From UBA2277 sp035477615 (GTDB lineage Bacteria > Patescibacteriota > Microgenomatia > UBA1400 > MFAQ01), in assembly GCA_035477615.1 (NCBI GenBank), contig DATIKJ010000051.1:1-64000 (forward strand): a stretch of 64,000 bases of DNA. The letters are read 5' to 3'. This document shows positions 16,093-24,818 of this stretch, piece by piece. The first letter of the stretch is position 1. The number at the start of each line of letters is the position of its first letter. The notes below the pieces were generated by a model. That model searched no databases, was not told the DNA's origin, and saw nothing but the letters and a program-made list of their open reading frames with translations. Position numbers and translations under genes: made by a program.

Positions 16093-16219
16093 ATTTTTGA
16101 CAATGAGTCGCAGTCCATCGTTTTCTTGACATTCAGGCTACTGCCCGCGACGCTACGCGATGAGCGGCTAGAGTCAAGAAAACAGGAATCGACGGTCACC
16201 GAAGGTGACGTCACAAAAT
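16093..16219. repeat. Multi-hairpin intergenic element A
   Basis: Between the ligase and Fic-like genes, in AT-rich surroundings, lies a GC-richer structured block. GTTTTCTTGAC (16120-16130) pairs perfectly with GTCAAGAAAAC (16173-16183) around a CGCG-ACGCTA-CGCG core; GTCACC-GAA-GGTGAC (16195-16209) forms a second hairpin, and GTGACGTCAC (16205-16214) is also a palindrome; an outer stem ATTTT-TGAC/GTCA-C-AAAAT (16093-16101/16210-16219) encloses both. The architecture resembles elements B (62315-62471) and C (19621-19745). It may be a REP-like extragenic palindrome or a small RNA. Confidence 0.6.
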
Positions 16220-16276
16220 AATAAATGACAAAAGAGGAAAAGAGAAATAATCAATATCTTCCATAAAAGTACTACT

Positions 16277-17377
16277 TTATTTAAATCCCTTCACCCTCCC
16301 CAGCACATACACCGCTCCTTTTGTTTTTCCCTTCTTCCTTAGTAGTTTTTTTAAAATCAAATCTTTAATATCGCGCAAAATAGTATCATCAGAAACCATT
16401 GGCAGTATTCCTCTAATCTCTTTAATTGTCATTTCCCCCTGAATTGTCATCTCTTCCATAATTGTAATTTCTCTTTCTGAAAGAGAAATTACTTTGCCCA
16501 CTTCAGACTTAAATACTGGTCGGTCACCAACTAAATTCATTATTTTTACTCTTGTCTTTTCTGCCGATTCCGATAAGGTTTTTGTAAAATACTCCAACCA
16601 TCCAGTTAAATCTTCACTATCCACTGTCTGAGAAAATATTTCTCCAAATCTCGATTTATTTTTTAACAAATCTTCTTCAAAAGGCCACATCTCCTTCATT
16701 CCATAACCATCGTTAGCCATAGTCAAACTTGAAAAAAATAAGCTTGCGCTCAGGTTATTTTCTTCAAAAGGTCTTATTCTCATAATCTCAAATAATACTA
16801 TCCCCGCCTTAATCACTGAATGAATATCCGATTTTGAAACACTCTTAAACCATGAAAACAAATCTTCCATCTGATAACTCACCTCAATTGGTGCTGGAGA
16901 CTTAATTTCTGGATATTCTAGACTGTCTTTTCCCCGATACTCCCCAAGAGAGTTTGAACACACAACTCGCTCACCTAAAAGAGAATTTATTGTCTTCAAA
17001 TCTTTCTCTCCAAATATCTCTTGTTTAAACTTTTTGGTTAAATAGGCAGTTTGACTCACCAAACGATACGAATTCAGCCAGTTAATTGCTTTCTGAACAT
17101 CTTTTTCTTTGGCTACTACTCCAATTCGAAGAGCTACCTGTGTTGGTTTATCGTCCCTTCCAGGATCATCTTTCACAATCTTCGATATATCATCAATATC
17201 AAGTTGACAATCCAAATAGTGCAACACACTGTAAGCTCTTTTAGAAAGACACTCTAATTTAATTTTTGTCTCCCAATCAACTTGCAATGGCGCCAAATCA
17301 GCCACCAATACCGCTTTTTCAAGCTCAATTAAGTTGTTTACTATTCTGTTAGAAAATATAAATTGAGGACTAAACAC
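16277..17377 (-). CDS. Fic-domain-like protein with degenerate active site and C-terminal winged helix
   Basis: A 366-residue protein, GTG start. The middle looks like a Fic domain: a helical lead (DIHSVIKAGIVLFEIMRI) then RPFEENNLSASLFFSSL where active Fic enzymes have HPFxDGNGRxxR. The catalytic His, the two Gly and the Arg are all replaced, so AMP transfer is unlikely. The C-terminus (SEREITIMEEMTIQGEMTIKEIRGIL, then SDDTILRDIKDLILKKLLRKKG) is a winged-helix domain with the Fic-associated pattern. A DNA-binding regulator derived from a Fic protein is a reasonable guess. It lies downstream of nnrD on the same strand. Confidence 0.68.
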   Translation of the reverse strand: MFSPQFIFSNRIVNNLIELEKAVLVADLAPLQVDWETKIKLECLSKRAYSVLHYLDCQLDIDDISKIVKDDPGRDDKPTQVALRIGVVAKEKDVQKAINWLNSYRLVSQTAYLTKKFKQEIFGEKDLKTINSLLGERVVCSNSLGEYRGKDSLEYPEIKSPAPIEVSYQMEDLFSWFKSVSKSDIHSVIKAGIVLFEIMRIRPFEENNLSASLFFSSLTMANDGYGMKEMWPFEEDLLKNKSRFGEIFSQTVDSEDLTGWLEYFTKTLSESAEKTRVKIMNLVGDRPVFKSEVGKVISLSEREITIMEEMTIQGEMTIKEIRGILPMVSDDTILRDIKDLILKKLLRKKGKTKGAVYVLGRVKGFK

Positions 17378-17406
17378 ATCATTATTTTCGCATCATTTGC
17401 GGAAAA

Positions 17407-18273
17407 TCACAACTTCTTCATCAAACTTCCATATATTTCAGGCACAATCTCTACCAAATCATCAGCATTAAACATAAAACCTCGAGTCTCTGCCAATCTC
17501 TCAGCTGCCTTTTTAATAAGTAAGGTGGCCGCACTCACCGAAAACAGTCGCTCATTTTTTGCCATCAACCCTACGGTTAATCCAGCAATTATGTCTCCTA
17601 TTCCTCCTTTTACTAATCCGCTATTTCCTCCTTCAATCGACCAGGTTTCTTTTCCATCACTCGCTATCGATATCGTATCCTTAGTTAAAATTACTAACTC
17701 ATACTTCTTCGCAAAATTATAGATTTGTTTGCATCTTTCTTCGATATCCTCTTTTAACTTTTCTCCAAACATCATCTCAAATTCTTTTCCGTTTGGCGTT
17801 ACTACCGCACCTTTTGGAATATCCGTCACCTCCACCACTTGCAAAGTTCCTCCGTCAATCACCCAATTTTTATCAGGATATTTTTCAAATAACTCCACAC
17901 TCATTTTTCGTGTTTCGTTTCCTTCTGTATCACAAGCAAATCCTTGTTCTTTTGAATGACTTCTCATTAATCCTGGTCCGATAAGTATCGCGTCAGACTT
18001 AGCTACATAGCTATCTAATTCATTTCTATCTACCCAAATAAAACTTGATAGTCCTGCCTTAATTTTTTCTGCCACCCCTTTATCTTCAATTGGGCTGGAA
18101 AAATAAGTCATACTTACCATTCTTGATGCCGCCTTCAACGCCAATATTGGTGCTCCATGAAACAATTTGCTTCCACCAATTATCGTAACCTGCCCCATCG
18201 AGTACTTATCCCCAACATCTTTAAACGTTTTACTCTCGGCAAATTTTGTTTCATCAAATTTCTTCAATTCCAT
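17407..18273 (-). CDS. nnrD: ADP/ATP-dependent NAD(P)H-hydrate dehydratase
   Basis: Ribokinase-like enzyme (YjeF C-terminal family) that repairs hydrated NAD(P)H. Motifs: GGSKLFHGAPILALKAASR at the N-terminus, ILIGPGLM, WVIDGGTL, VVTPNGKEFEMMFGE and the catalytic-loop equivalent VKGGIGDIIAGLTVGL. At 289 residues it is a stand-alone dehydratase; the YjeF N-terminal epimerase domain is not fused. I chose ATG 18273 (MELKKFDE) because TATACT (18280-18285) is six bases upstream and overlaps the sequence that a longer start would need. Confidence 0.88.
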   Translation of the reverse strand: MELKKFDETKFAESKTFKDVGDKYSMGQVTIIGGSKLFHGAPILALKAASRMVSMTYFSSPIEDKGVAEKIKAGLSSFIWVDRNELDSYVAKSDAILIGPGLMRSHSKEQGFACDTEGNETRKMSVELFEKYPDKNWVIDGGTLQVVEVTDIPKGAVVTPNGKEFEMMFGEKLKEDIEERCKQIYNFAKKYELVILTKDTISIASDGKETWSIEGGNSGLVKGGIGDIIAGLTVGLMAKNERLFSVSAATLLIKKAAERLAETRGFMFNADDLVEIVPEIYGSLMKKL

Positions 18274-18279
18274 ACACTG

Positions 18280-18298
18280 AGTATACAAGTGATAAACT
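18280..18298. promoter_or_regulatory. Divergent -10 elements of nnrD (-) and the DUF5654 gene (+)
   Basis: Minus strand TATACT (18280-18285) is six bases before ATG 18273. Plus strand TAAACT (18293-18298) is six bases before ATG 18305. Both genes fit the leaderless pattern. Confidence 0.6.
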
Positions 18299-18304
18299 CA
18301 AATT

Positions 18305-18574
18305 ATGAAGAAACTTAAGAAAAAGCCAGTTAGTAAACTCTCCCAAGAAATTGCCATTCAAACTCTTACACTTGTTTCTTCTGCCCTCGGTCTTGTAGCA
18401 GCTCTAGCCTGGAACGAAGCCATCACTGAATACATCAATATTTACATCAAACCACACCTTGCCAAAGGCTCAGGAGTTATCTCTCTTTTTATCTATGCCA
18501 TCTTTATTACTGCTATTACCGTAATGGTTGCCCTCCAAATGGCTAAGATTAAAAAGAGGTTGGGACCTAAGTAA
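18305..18574 (+). CDS. DUF5654-type small membrane protein
   Basis: An 89-residue protein with a basic N-terminus and two transmembrane helices (about 20-42 and 58-80). The segment ALGLVAALAWNEAITEYI matches the DUF5654 family as I remember it, found in archaea and CPR; function unknown. Its last eight bases overlap the convergent recF gene. Confidence 0.72.
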   Translation: MKKLKKKPVSKLSQEIAIQTLTLVSSALGLVAALAWNEAITEYINIYIKPHLAKGSGVISLFIYAIFITAITVMVALQMAKIKKRLGPK

Positions 18575-19619
18575 GCTTAACAATCTCTGCTTTTTTAAAC
18601 ATTAAAATATCCTCCCGGTCCGCAGTTGTCACCACTACTTGTCTACCCTCCATCACTCTAAGCACTTCCTGCTTGTGTACCTCATCTAGTTCAGAAAATA
18701 TATCATCCAGTAGTAAAGTTGCTTTTTTCTTTCCCCTTTCCTCCAGAAAATATATCTCTCCCATTTTGAGGGCCAACACTGCCATTCTTTGTTCTCCCCT
18801 TGAACCATAAGTCAGTAAATCTCTTGTCCCTTCTTTAATTACCAAATCATCTTTATGTGGACCAACCAGGGTATAGCCCACTGCCACCTCAGCCTCTGCA
18901 TACTGACTCAGTCTTCCTTCACTGATTACACTTACGTCATAAATAATTTTTAGACTCTTAAACAACTCGCTTTTTTCAAATAATCCATTAATAAAATCCA
19001 CCAACTCCCGTCTTTTGTCCTGAACTACCTGTCCATGCTTTATCAAAAGTCCATCCCAAAATGTTAGGGAATATCTACTCGCTGTCCCATCTCTTACTGC
19101 ATCTAATATTTTATTTCTTCTTCTTAGAGCTTGTTCATAAGTACTCAAACTTTGTTCATACTCCCTATCCACTTGAATCATTAATCTATCCAAAAATTTC
19201 CGTCTCACATCAGGCGATCCGCTTATAAGCTCTATATCCTCAGGTCGAAATAATACCAATGGTAAAAAACCTAAAATATCTTTTCGTCGTCTCGACACTC
19301 CATCCACTAGATACTTTCTTTTATTAACTACCTTTCCCATTACCATTCCTCCGTTTACTACCACCTCCAAAGTCATTGTATCTTTCTTTGACAAAGTAAC
19401 CTCACCTGATACTCGTCCCAGCTCTTGCTCAAAACGCACCATTTCTTCTGTTCTTTTTGCTCTAAAACTTTCTCCCACTCCCAGTAAATAAATCGCTTCC
19501 AACAAATTTGTCTTTCCTTTGGCGTTCTCTCCGGCAATCACCGTCACTCCACTAGAAAACTTAATCGATTTATTTTCGTAGTTTCTAAAATCAGATAATG
19601 TAATGCTCGTCAGTCCCAC
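18567..19619 (-). CDS. recF: DNA replication and repair protein RecF
   Basis: SMC-like ATPase that helps load RecA at single-strand gaps. Walker A is AGENAKGKTNLLEAIYLL; LRRRNKILD and GSPDVRRKFLDRLM are RecF hallmarks; the signature TYGSRGEQRMAVLALKMGE and Walker B ATLLLDDIFSELDEVH follow. At 350 residues it is full-length. The start is GTG 19619, with TAGAAT six bases upstream (19626-19631). It follows mutM on the same strand after a 120-base spacer that holds element C. Confidence 0.94.
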   Translation of the reverse strand: MGLTSITLSDFRNYENKSIKFSSGVTVIAGENAKGKTNLLEAIYLLGVGESFRAKRTEEMVRFEQELGRVSGEVTLSKKDTMTLEVVVNGGMVMGKVVNKRKYLVDGVSRRRKDILGFLPLVLFRPEDIELISGSPDVRRKFLDRLMIQVDREYEQSLSTYEQALRRRNKILDAVRDGTASRYSLTFWDGLLIKHGQVVQDKRRELVDFINGLFEKSELFKSLKIIYDVSVISEGRLSQYAEAEVAVGYTLVGPHKDDLVIKEGTRDLLTYGSRGEQRMAVLALKMGEIYFLEERGKKKATLLLDDIFSELDEVHKQEVLRVMEGRQVVVTTADREDILMFKKAEIVKLT

Positions 19620-19620
19620 G

Positions 19621-19745
19621 TCTATATTCTAGCATCGTAATTAAGTGAACAAAGTGAATGAATTACGAGCGAATATAAGAGGAAGCGCAGGAATAACATT
19701 TCCATAATGAATATTATGGAAAGGGTGACGAGCAAGCTCTTATAT
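19621..19745. repeat. Multi-hairpin intergenic element C with recF -10
   Basis: The 120-base mutM-recF spacer is almost fully paired. TATATTC/GAATATA (19623-19629/19671-19677) encloses TCGTAATT/AATTACGA (19635-19642/19661-19668); ATATAAGAG/CTCTTATAT (19673-19681/19737-19745) encloses a perfect 10-bp hairpin TTTCCATAAT-GAAT-ATTATGGAAA (19699-19722). The pieces GCAGGAAT and GGGTGACGAGC recur loosely in elements A and B. The recF -10 TAGAAT (19626-19631) lies in one arm, so folding could affect recF expression. Confidence 0.6.
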
Positions 19746-20588
19746 TTGACAATTTTGACAAAAGAATGTTCCTCGTCCCCCTATCTTCATTTTTTTGAAG
19801 ATTCCACCACACTTCCTACACTTCTGTCCATCTTTCTTATAAACCAAGAAATGATCTTGATATGTACCACCCAAACCATTTGTATCTACATAGTTGGCTG
19901 CACTTGCTCCACCATATTTAAGACCTTTGCTTATGACTTCCCTTATTGAAGCCAGCAAATTTATCACTTCTTGATGGCTCAAACTACTTGCTTTCCGATT
20001 TGGCATCACTTTAGCCAAGTAAAGAGCATCATTAGCATAAATATTTCCTACTCCTCCAATTTTTTCTTGATCCATTAACACCAGTTTTACCGCTTTTCCT
20101 GATTTGCTTAATACCTTTGTAACATACTCCAAAGAAAATTCTTTTTCTGTCACATCTGGTGCTGTTTTCCTAATTTCTTTTTCATATTTTTTCTTTTCGA
20201 CCATTCTCATCCACCCAAACACTCTCATGTCATTAAAAAATAACTTCGAACCGTCAGTAAAATCTATTACCACCCTGGTATGTTTACTTGGCAAATCCTT
20301 AACCCAATCCGCTGTTGGATGACCGCCCACAACTCGTCTTTCTTTATCCACAAACACCAACTGTCCTGTCATCTTTAGATGGACAATCACTATCTTCTCC
20401 TTGCCTTTGAAATAAATCTCAATTATTTTAGATTTTCTATCAATCTTTTCCACCTCCCCCCCAATCAATTCTTTTGCCTCACCTCCAAAACTTTTTTCTC
20501 GAAGCACCTCAACCCTATCTAATATCTTTCCAACCAACACCTCATTAAGCTGTCGCCTAATTGTCTCTACTTCTGGTAACTCAGGCAT
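19740..20588 (-). CDS. mutM: Formamidopyrimidine-DNA glycosylase
   Basis: Base-excision repair enzyme removing oxidised purines. It begins MPELPEVETIRRQL, with the catalytic Pro and Glu after the processed Met, has FNDMRVFGWM and the helix-two-turn-helix VGNIYANDALY, and ends in the zinc finger CRKCGG..FFCQNC. At 282 residues it is normal. Its start overlaps the end of the upstream glycosyltransferase gene by eight bases, within the ftsH-to-recF run. Confidence 0.96.
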   Translation of the reverse strand: MPELPEVETIRRQLNEVLVGKILDRVEVLREKSFGGEAKELIGGEVEKIDRKSKIIEIYFKGKEKIVIVHLKMTGQLVFVDKERRVVGGHPTADWVKDLPSKHTRVVIDFTDGSKLFFNDMRVFGWMRMVEKKKYEKEIRKTAPDVTEKEFSLEYVTKVLSKSGKAVKLVLMDQEKIGGVGNIYANDALYLAKVMPNRKASSLSHQEVINLLASIREVISKGLKYGGASAANYVDTNGLGGTYQDHFLVYKKDGQKCRKCGGIFKKMKIGGRGTFFCQNCQI

Positions 20589-21684
20589 TTACTTTAGCAA
20601 CTTCATTTCGAATATTTTTCACAAATTTTTCTTTTGAAAACATTCTCGCTCTATTAACTAGTTTTTCCCTGCTCCATTTGATTTTTTCAAATCTTTTCAT
20701 CGCCATTTCCAATGTCTTCACATCAGTACCATCAACAAATACTCCTGTCTCTCCATCAACTACCGACTCTTTAAAACCACCCCCATTAAAAGCTATCACC
20801 GGTGTCCCCGATGCCATTGACTCTACAACTGTCATTCCAAAATCCTCCTCCTTTGCCAAAGCAATAAAACCTTTAGCCTGTGCATATAACATTTTTAATA
20901 CACTATCCTCAACCCTACCTAATATCTCCACCCCAGCAATTTTTCTTAACTGTTTTTCAACTTGAGAAAAACCAACCGCCTCTCCCACAATCTTCAAAGA
21001 AAATCCCAAATGGTGTGCTGCTTTGGCTGCTTCCACAATTCCCTTCGCTCCCACCAACCGAGATACTATCAAAAAATAATCCTCTTTTTTTACTGCCTTG
21101 CTTGACTTGATCATTTTTTCTACCTCCACTGGAGGATAAACCACTGTTGATTCCTTCCGATAGTACTTCCACACTCTCTGCTGCACATTTTTTGAATTCA
21201 CTAACCACTTATCTATCATCTCAGAAGACCACAAATCAAAAATTCTTAGATAATGATTTACCACTGTTGCGTACACTCGCACTATCCAGTACTTCATCAG
21301 GTTCACACTCATTTCATATCCATACAAAAACCTTGGTGGTGTATGACAGTAAGCCACCACTTTTGTCTTAGGAGATACCTTAAAACCACGAGCAAAATAC
21401 GAAGAGCATGAAGTAATCACCAAGTCATAGGAAGATAGGTCTAGCGATCTCCAAATTAACGGTACCAAAAATCTCAAGGGGCTATAAAAGTTTCCTCTTT
21501 TAATCAGCCAGCCATACTTACTCTCAATTATCTTTCTATCTGAAAACTTTTTATCACAACTTGATCCTTTTACTCTAAAAGCTGTATATATTGGCGCTTC
21601 AGGATACATATCAGCCAGTACCCGTAGTACTCTTTCGGCTCCCCCAAACTCTTTTATAAAGTCATGTACTAAAGCAATTTTCAT
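20581..21684 (-). CDS. Family 4 glycosyltransferase
   Basis: GT-B fold enzyme of about 367 residues. The N-terminus MKIALVHDFIKEFGGAERVL is the acceptor-side Rossmann domain; the donor-binding domain has FLIVSRLVGAKGIVEAAKA and the E-x7-E motif ALAKEEDFGMTVVESMASGTP. It probably builds a cell-surface glycan. I chose ATG 21684, which overlaps the exonuclease stop as ATGA, over an upstream in-frame ATG. Embedded between repair genes, it is likely co-transcribed with them by position only. Confidence 0.88.
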   Translation of the reverse strand: MKIALVHDFIKEFGGAERVLRVLADMYPEAPIYTAFRVKGSSCDKKFSDRKIIESKYGWLIKRGNFYSPLRFLVPLIWRSLDLSSYDLVITSCSSYFARGFKVSPKTKVVAYCHTPPRFLYGYEMSVNLMKYWIVRVYATVVNHYLRIFDLWSSEMIDKWLVNSKNVQQRVWKYYRKESTVVYPPVEVEKMIKSSKAVKKEDYFLIVSRLVGAKGIVEAAKAAHHLGFSLKIVGEAVGFSQVEKQLRKIAGVEILGRVEDSVLKMLYAQAKGFIALAKEEDFGMTVVESMASGTPVIAFNGGGFKESVVDGETGVFVDGTDVKTLEMAMKRFEKIKWSREKLVNRARMFSKEKFVKNIRNEVAKVNA

Positions 21685-22598
21685 AAAAATATTTCTTCTG
21701 TTTCCTTTTCCCAAGAATCCTTAGGTAATCGAGAAAGCAAACTATTAAAACTCAATTCCTTAAATAACTCAGTCGCTTTATTCTTATCATAATTTGTCAA
21801 CAAACAATCCTCCCAATCAATTTTCAAAGGCACTTCTTTATAAATCTCAGCCAATTTGTAGCTTTGATTTGCCATTTCTCTTTCAGCCAAAAGCATCTCT
21901 CTTGTTCTCTTACTAATTTTGTCACTATCAATATTTTTAAAAATGTTTTCCAAACTACCAAAGTCCATTATTAGTTTTGTCGCTGTTACTTTTCCAATTC
22001 CTTTAACTCCGGGAATATTATCCGAAGAATCTCCCATCAAACTTTTTAAATCCACAATACACTTTGGTTTAAAACCATAAGTCTCAACTACCTTCTCCTC
22101 ATCAAACACCACTGCCTGTGCCGCTCTATTTTGTAAAGGTAAATAGACCACAATTTTTTTCTCTTTAATCAATTGAAGTGCATCTCTATCTGCCGTTACA
22201 ATCACCACCTGAGTATCCTTTTCTTTTTTTTCATCAGTTGCTTGTCTTGCCAAGGTACCAATAACATCGTCCCCTTCATATCCTTCAATTCCAAACTGCG
22301 GAATATTCAAAACCGATACCACCTCTTTAGTTCTTTCAATTTGTGTCGCCAAGTCATCATCCATCGGCCCACGATTGGCTTTGTACTCTGCGAACTCTGC
22401 TTTTCTAAATGTCGGTCCTTTTACATCCCAAGCCACCGCTACATGTGTCGGTCCAAGCTTTTCTAAAATGGTCAGCAGCATTGAAGAAAAACCATAGACG
22501 GCATTTATTAGTTCACCCTTTGCTGTCGTTAAAGGCGGAAAGGCATGATAGGCTCGATGCAAAAGCGAGTTGCCATCAATTAATATCAGTTTCCTCAT
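21681..22598 (-). CDS. Stand-alone 5'-3' exonuclease (PolA N-domain type)
   Basis: A 305-residue flap-type nuclease homologous to the N-terminal domain of DNA polymerase I. It has LILIDGNSLLHRAYHAFP, the acidic cluster VAWDVKGPTFRKAEFAEYKANR, EGYEGDDVIGTLA, VIVTADRDALQL and the H3TH element DSSDNIPGVKGIGKVTATKLI. The polymerase domain is absent; the next gene is a glycosyltransferase. It would remove RNA primers or flaps. ATGA overlaps join it to ftsH upstream and the glycosyltransferase downstream. Confidence 0.92.
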   Translation of the reverse strand: MRKLILIDGNSLLHRAYHAFPPLTTAKGELINAVYGFSSMLLTILEKLGPTHVAVAWDVKGPTFRKAEFAEYKANRGPMDDDLATQIERTKEVVSVLNIPQFGIEGYEGDDVIGTLARQATDEKKEKDTQVVIVTADRDALQLIKEKKIVVYLPLQNRAAQAVVFDEEKVVETYGFKPKCIVDLKSLMGDSSDNIPGVKGIGKVTATKLIMDFGSLENIFKNIDSDKISKRTREMLLAEREMANQSYKLAEIYKEVPLKIDWEDCLLTNYDKNKATELFKELSFNSLLSRLPKDSWEKETEEIFL

Positions 22599-24463
22599 TT
22601 TTTTAACTTAAAAACAGCTTTTGGTTTACCCACCAACGTCTCAAACTCTTCTTGTTCCAAGGTCTCAATTTTCATTAGCTTAGCTACCACTTTATCCAAA
22701 GCCTTGCGGTTGGCATTTAAGACCTTCTCTGCTGTCTTCAAACCCTCATCCACAAGCTTCTTAATCTCAAAGTCGACTTTAGCCTGAGTAGACTCAGATA
22801 ATCGAACAGACGAATCTCCATAGGAAAATCCCCAGCTATTTGTCTCTGCCATCTGCCCCATAGCTACCGGACCTAAATCACTCATTCCAAAATCAACTAC
22901 CATGCGTCTTGCAAGCATCGTGGCTCTCTCAATATCGCTAGCCGCCCCAGCTGTCAGTTCATTGAATATCATTTGTTCAGCCGCTCTACCTCCCAAAGAC
23001 ATCGCAATTTCATCCTTAAGTTCAGTTCTTGTTTGCTGATACTTATCTGTCTTTGGTCTACTCATAGTAAATCCCAAAGCCATTCCTCGAGAAACAATCG
23101 AAAGTCGATGTATTGGATCGGTTCCTGGCAAAAGATGGCCGACAAGTGCATGACCTGCTTCATGATATGCCGTCATTTTTCTCTCAAGCTCAGACTGCAG
23201 TCTTCTGCGTTCTGGTCCCATCTTAACCTTCATAGCTGCTTCTTCAATATCCACCATCCAAATTTCTTTTCTGTCGTCCCTAGCCGCTAGTATGGCCGCC
23301 TCATTTAGCATGTTTTCCAAGTCTGCTCCAGAAAACCCCACGGTTCTCTCTGCCACTTTATCCCAATTCAGTTTTTTTGCAAAGGGTTTTCCTTTTTTAT
23401 GAATCTCAATTACAGATTTTCTTCCAGCGATATCAGGTAAATCCAAGTTCACTCTTCGATCAAAACGGCCAGGTCTTATTAAAGCAGGATCCAAAACATC
23501 TGGTCTATTAGTAGCCGCCATCACAATCACGTTATCTGTCTGGGTAAAACCATCCATCTCTACTAAAATTTGATTTAAAGTTTGTTCACGTTCATCATGT
23601 CCTCCCATTCCGCCACCCACACCACGAGTCCTACCAATAGCATCAACCTCATCTATAAAAATAATTGCAGGAGAAGCTTTTTTGGCCGTATCAAACAAGT
23701 CTCTTACACGACTAGCACCAACCCCTACCAGCATTTCCATAAACTCAGATCCAGCCATTGAAAAGAAGGGTACTCCTGCTTCACCAGCCACTGCCCTTGC
23801 CATTAATGTTTTTCCTACGCCGGATGGTCCTGTCAAAAGTACACCTTTGGGAGTTCTTGCCCCCAAGTCTCGATATTTTTTCGGATTCTTCAAGAAATCA
23901 ACTACTTCTTCCAACTCTTTTTTTGCTTCATCAACACCAGCCACATCTTTAAATTTAATGTTCTGTTTGCCTTTGGAAAATAATTTCGCCTTACTCTTTC
24001 CAATTCCAAACACATCTCCACCCCCACCTTGCCTGCGCATCAAGAAAAACATCAAAAATCCAAAACCCAGTATTGGCAAAACCAATGATAAGATACTCCA
24101 AAACGCTTTTGAAAAATCTTGTGAAGATACTGTTACTTTTACTTTTCCCTCATCAACTCCAGCTTTTTGCAACTGATCCATAAAACTGGATCCCTCTTCT
24201 TTTCTTGATACTCCAATAATCTGTTTTCCTTCATCATCTTTTGGATATATCAAAATCAACTCATCTCCTTTAATATCTACCGACTCAACTTTTCCTTGTT
24301 TTATCTCGTCTATGGCCGAGGATAAAGGCATCTCTACCATAGCCCCGGTAGATCCCAAGAGGAACTTAACAATATAAGGTACAAACAAAAACAAAATCAA
24401 AAACCATACCAATAATCTCCGTAAATTAAAATTCAATTTAAACTCTACTTTTTTTTGTTCCAT
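22595..24463 (-). CDS. ftsH: ATP-dependent zinc metalloprotease FtsH
   Basis: Membrane-anchored AAA+ protease that degrades membrane and short-lived cytosolic proteins. Two transmembrane segments (about 15-38 and 120-142) flank the small external domain; then Walker A GPSGVGKT (~210, with Ser and Val for the usual Pro and Thr), Walker B IIFIDEVDAIG, the arginine-finger region RPGRFDRRV, and the zinc site HEAGHALVGH (~433). At 622 residues it is complete. It heads the ftsH-exonuclease-glycosyltransferase-mutM-recF series and follows csaA by 15 bases. Confidence 0.97.
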   Translation of the reverse strand: MEQKKVEFKLNFNLRRLLVWFLILFLFVPYIVKFLLGSTGAMVEMPLSSAIDEIKQGKVESVDIKGDELILIYPKDDEGKQIIGVSRKEEGSSFMDQLQKAGVDEGKVKVTVSSQDFSKAFWSILSLVLPILGFGFLMFFLMRRQGGGGDVFGIGKSKAKLFSKGKQNIKFKDVAGVDEAKKELEEVVDFLKNPKKYRDLGARTPKGVLLTGPSGVGKTLMARAVAGEAGVPFFSMAGSEFMEMLVGVGASRVRDLFDTAKKASPAIIFIDEVDAIGRTRGVGGGMGGHDEREQTLNQILVEMDGFTQTDNVIVMAATNRPDVLDPALIRPGRFDRRVNLDLPDIAGRKSVIEIHKKGKPFAKKLNWDKVAERTVGFSGADLENMLNEAAILAARDDRKEIWMVDIEEAAMKVKMGPERRRLQSELERKMTAYHEAGHALVGHLLPGTDPIHRLSIVSRGMALGFTMSRPKTDKYQQTRTELKDEIAMSLGGRAAEQMIFNELTAGAASDIERATMLARRMVVDFGMSDLGPVAMGQMAETNSWGFSYGDSSVRLSESTQAKVDFEIKKLVDEGLKTAEKVLNANRKALDKVVAKLMKIETLEQEEFETLVGKPKAVFKLKK

Positions 24464-24478
24464 ATTTATTTTGTCTAA

Positions 24479-24814
24479 CTATCTTATCACCGTACCGAGA
24501 ACAGTTGCCTCATCCAAAAATATCAATTTGGGTCCGTCCGTTCCATCCGCCATAATTGCCATTCCCTGACTCACTTCATCACCCATTTTTTTGGGCTCCA
24601 TATTCACAATTACTGGCATAATTTTCCCTACCATATCTTCAGGGGCATACCATTTTCTGATTCCGCTAAAAAGCACTCGTTTCCCCAGCTCCTCACCCAA
24701 ATCCATTTCATAACGAATCAATTTCTCACTCCACTCAGGCGCCGAGGCCGCCACTACTTTCCCAGCTCTAATATCCAGTTTTTCAAAATCGGTATAGTTG
24801 ATTAAATCCTTCAT
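24479..24814 (-). CDS. csaA: CsaA-like tRNA-binding domain protein
   Basis: A 111-residue stand-alone EMAP/Trbp111-type OB-fold, as in CsaA and the C-terminus of MetRS. It carries FEKLDIRAGKVVAA at the start and VNMEPKKMGDEVSQGM near the dimer/RNA-binding end. Family members bind tRNA or act as export chaperones; which role applies cannot be told. It is four bases behind trpS and upstream of ftsH. Confidence 0.85.
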   Translation of the reverse strand: MKDLINYTDFEKLDIRAGKVVAASAPEWSEKLIRYEMDLGEELGKRVLFSGIRKWYAPEDMVGKIMPVIVNMEPKKMGDEVSQGMAIMADGTDGPKLIFLDEATVLGTVIR

Positions 24815-24818
24815 TCAA

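Noticed and set aside
16011..16214. N-terminal extension of the DNA ligase by 68 residues
   Set aside because: The open frame runs through the inverted repeats of element A, its composition is Ser/Arg-rich and unlike a ligase, and a -10 hexamer lies six bases before the internal ATG 16010.
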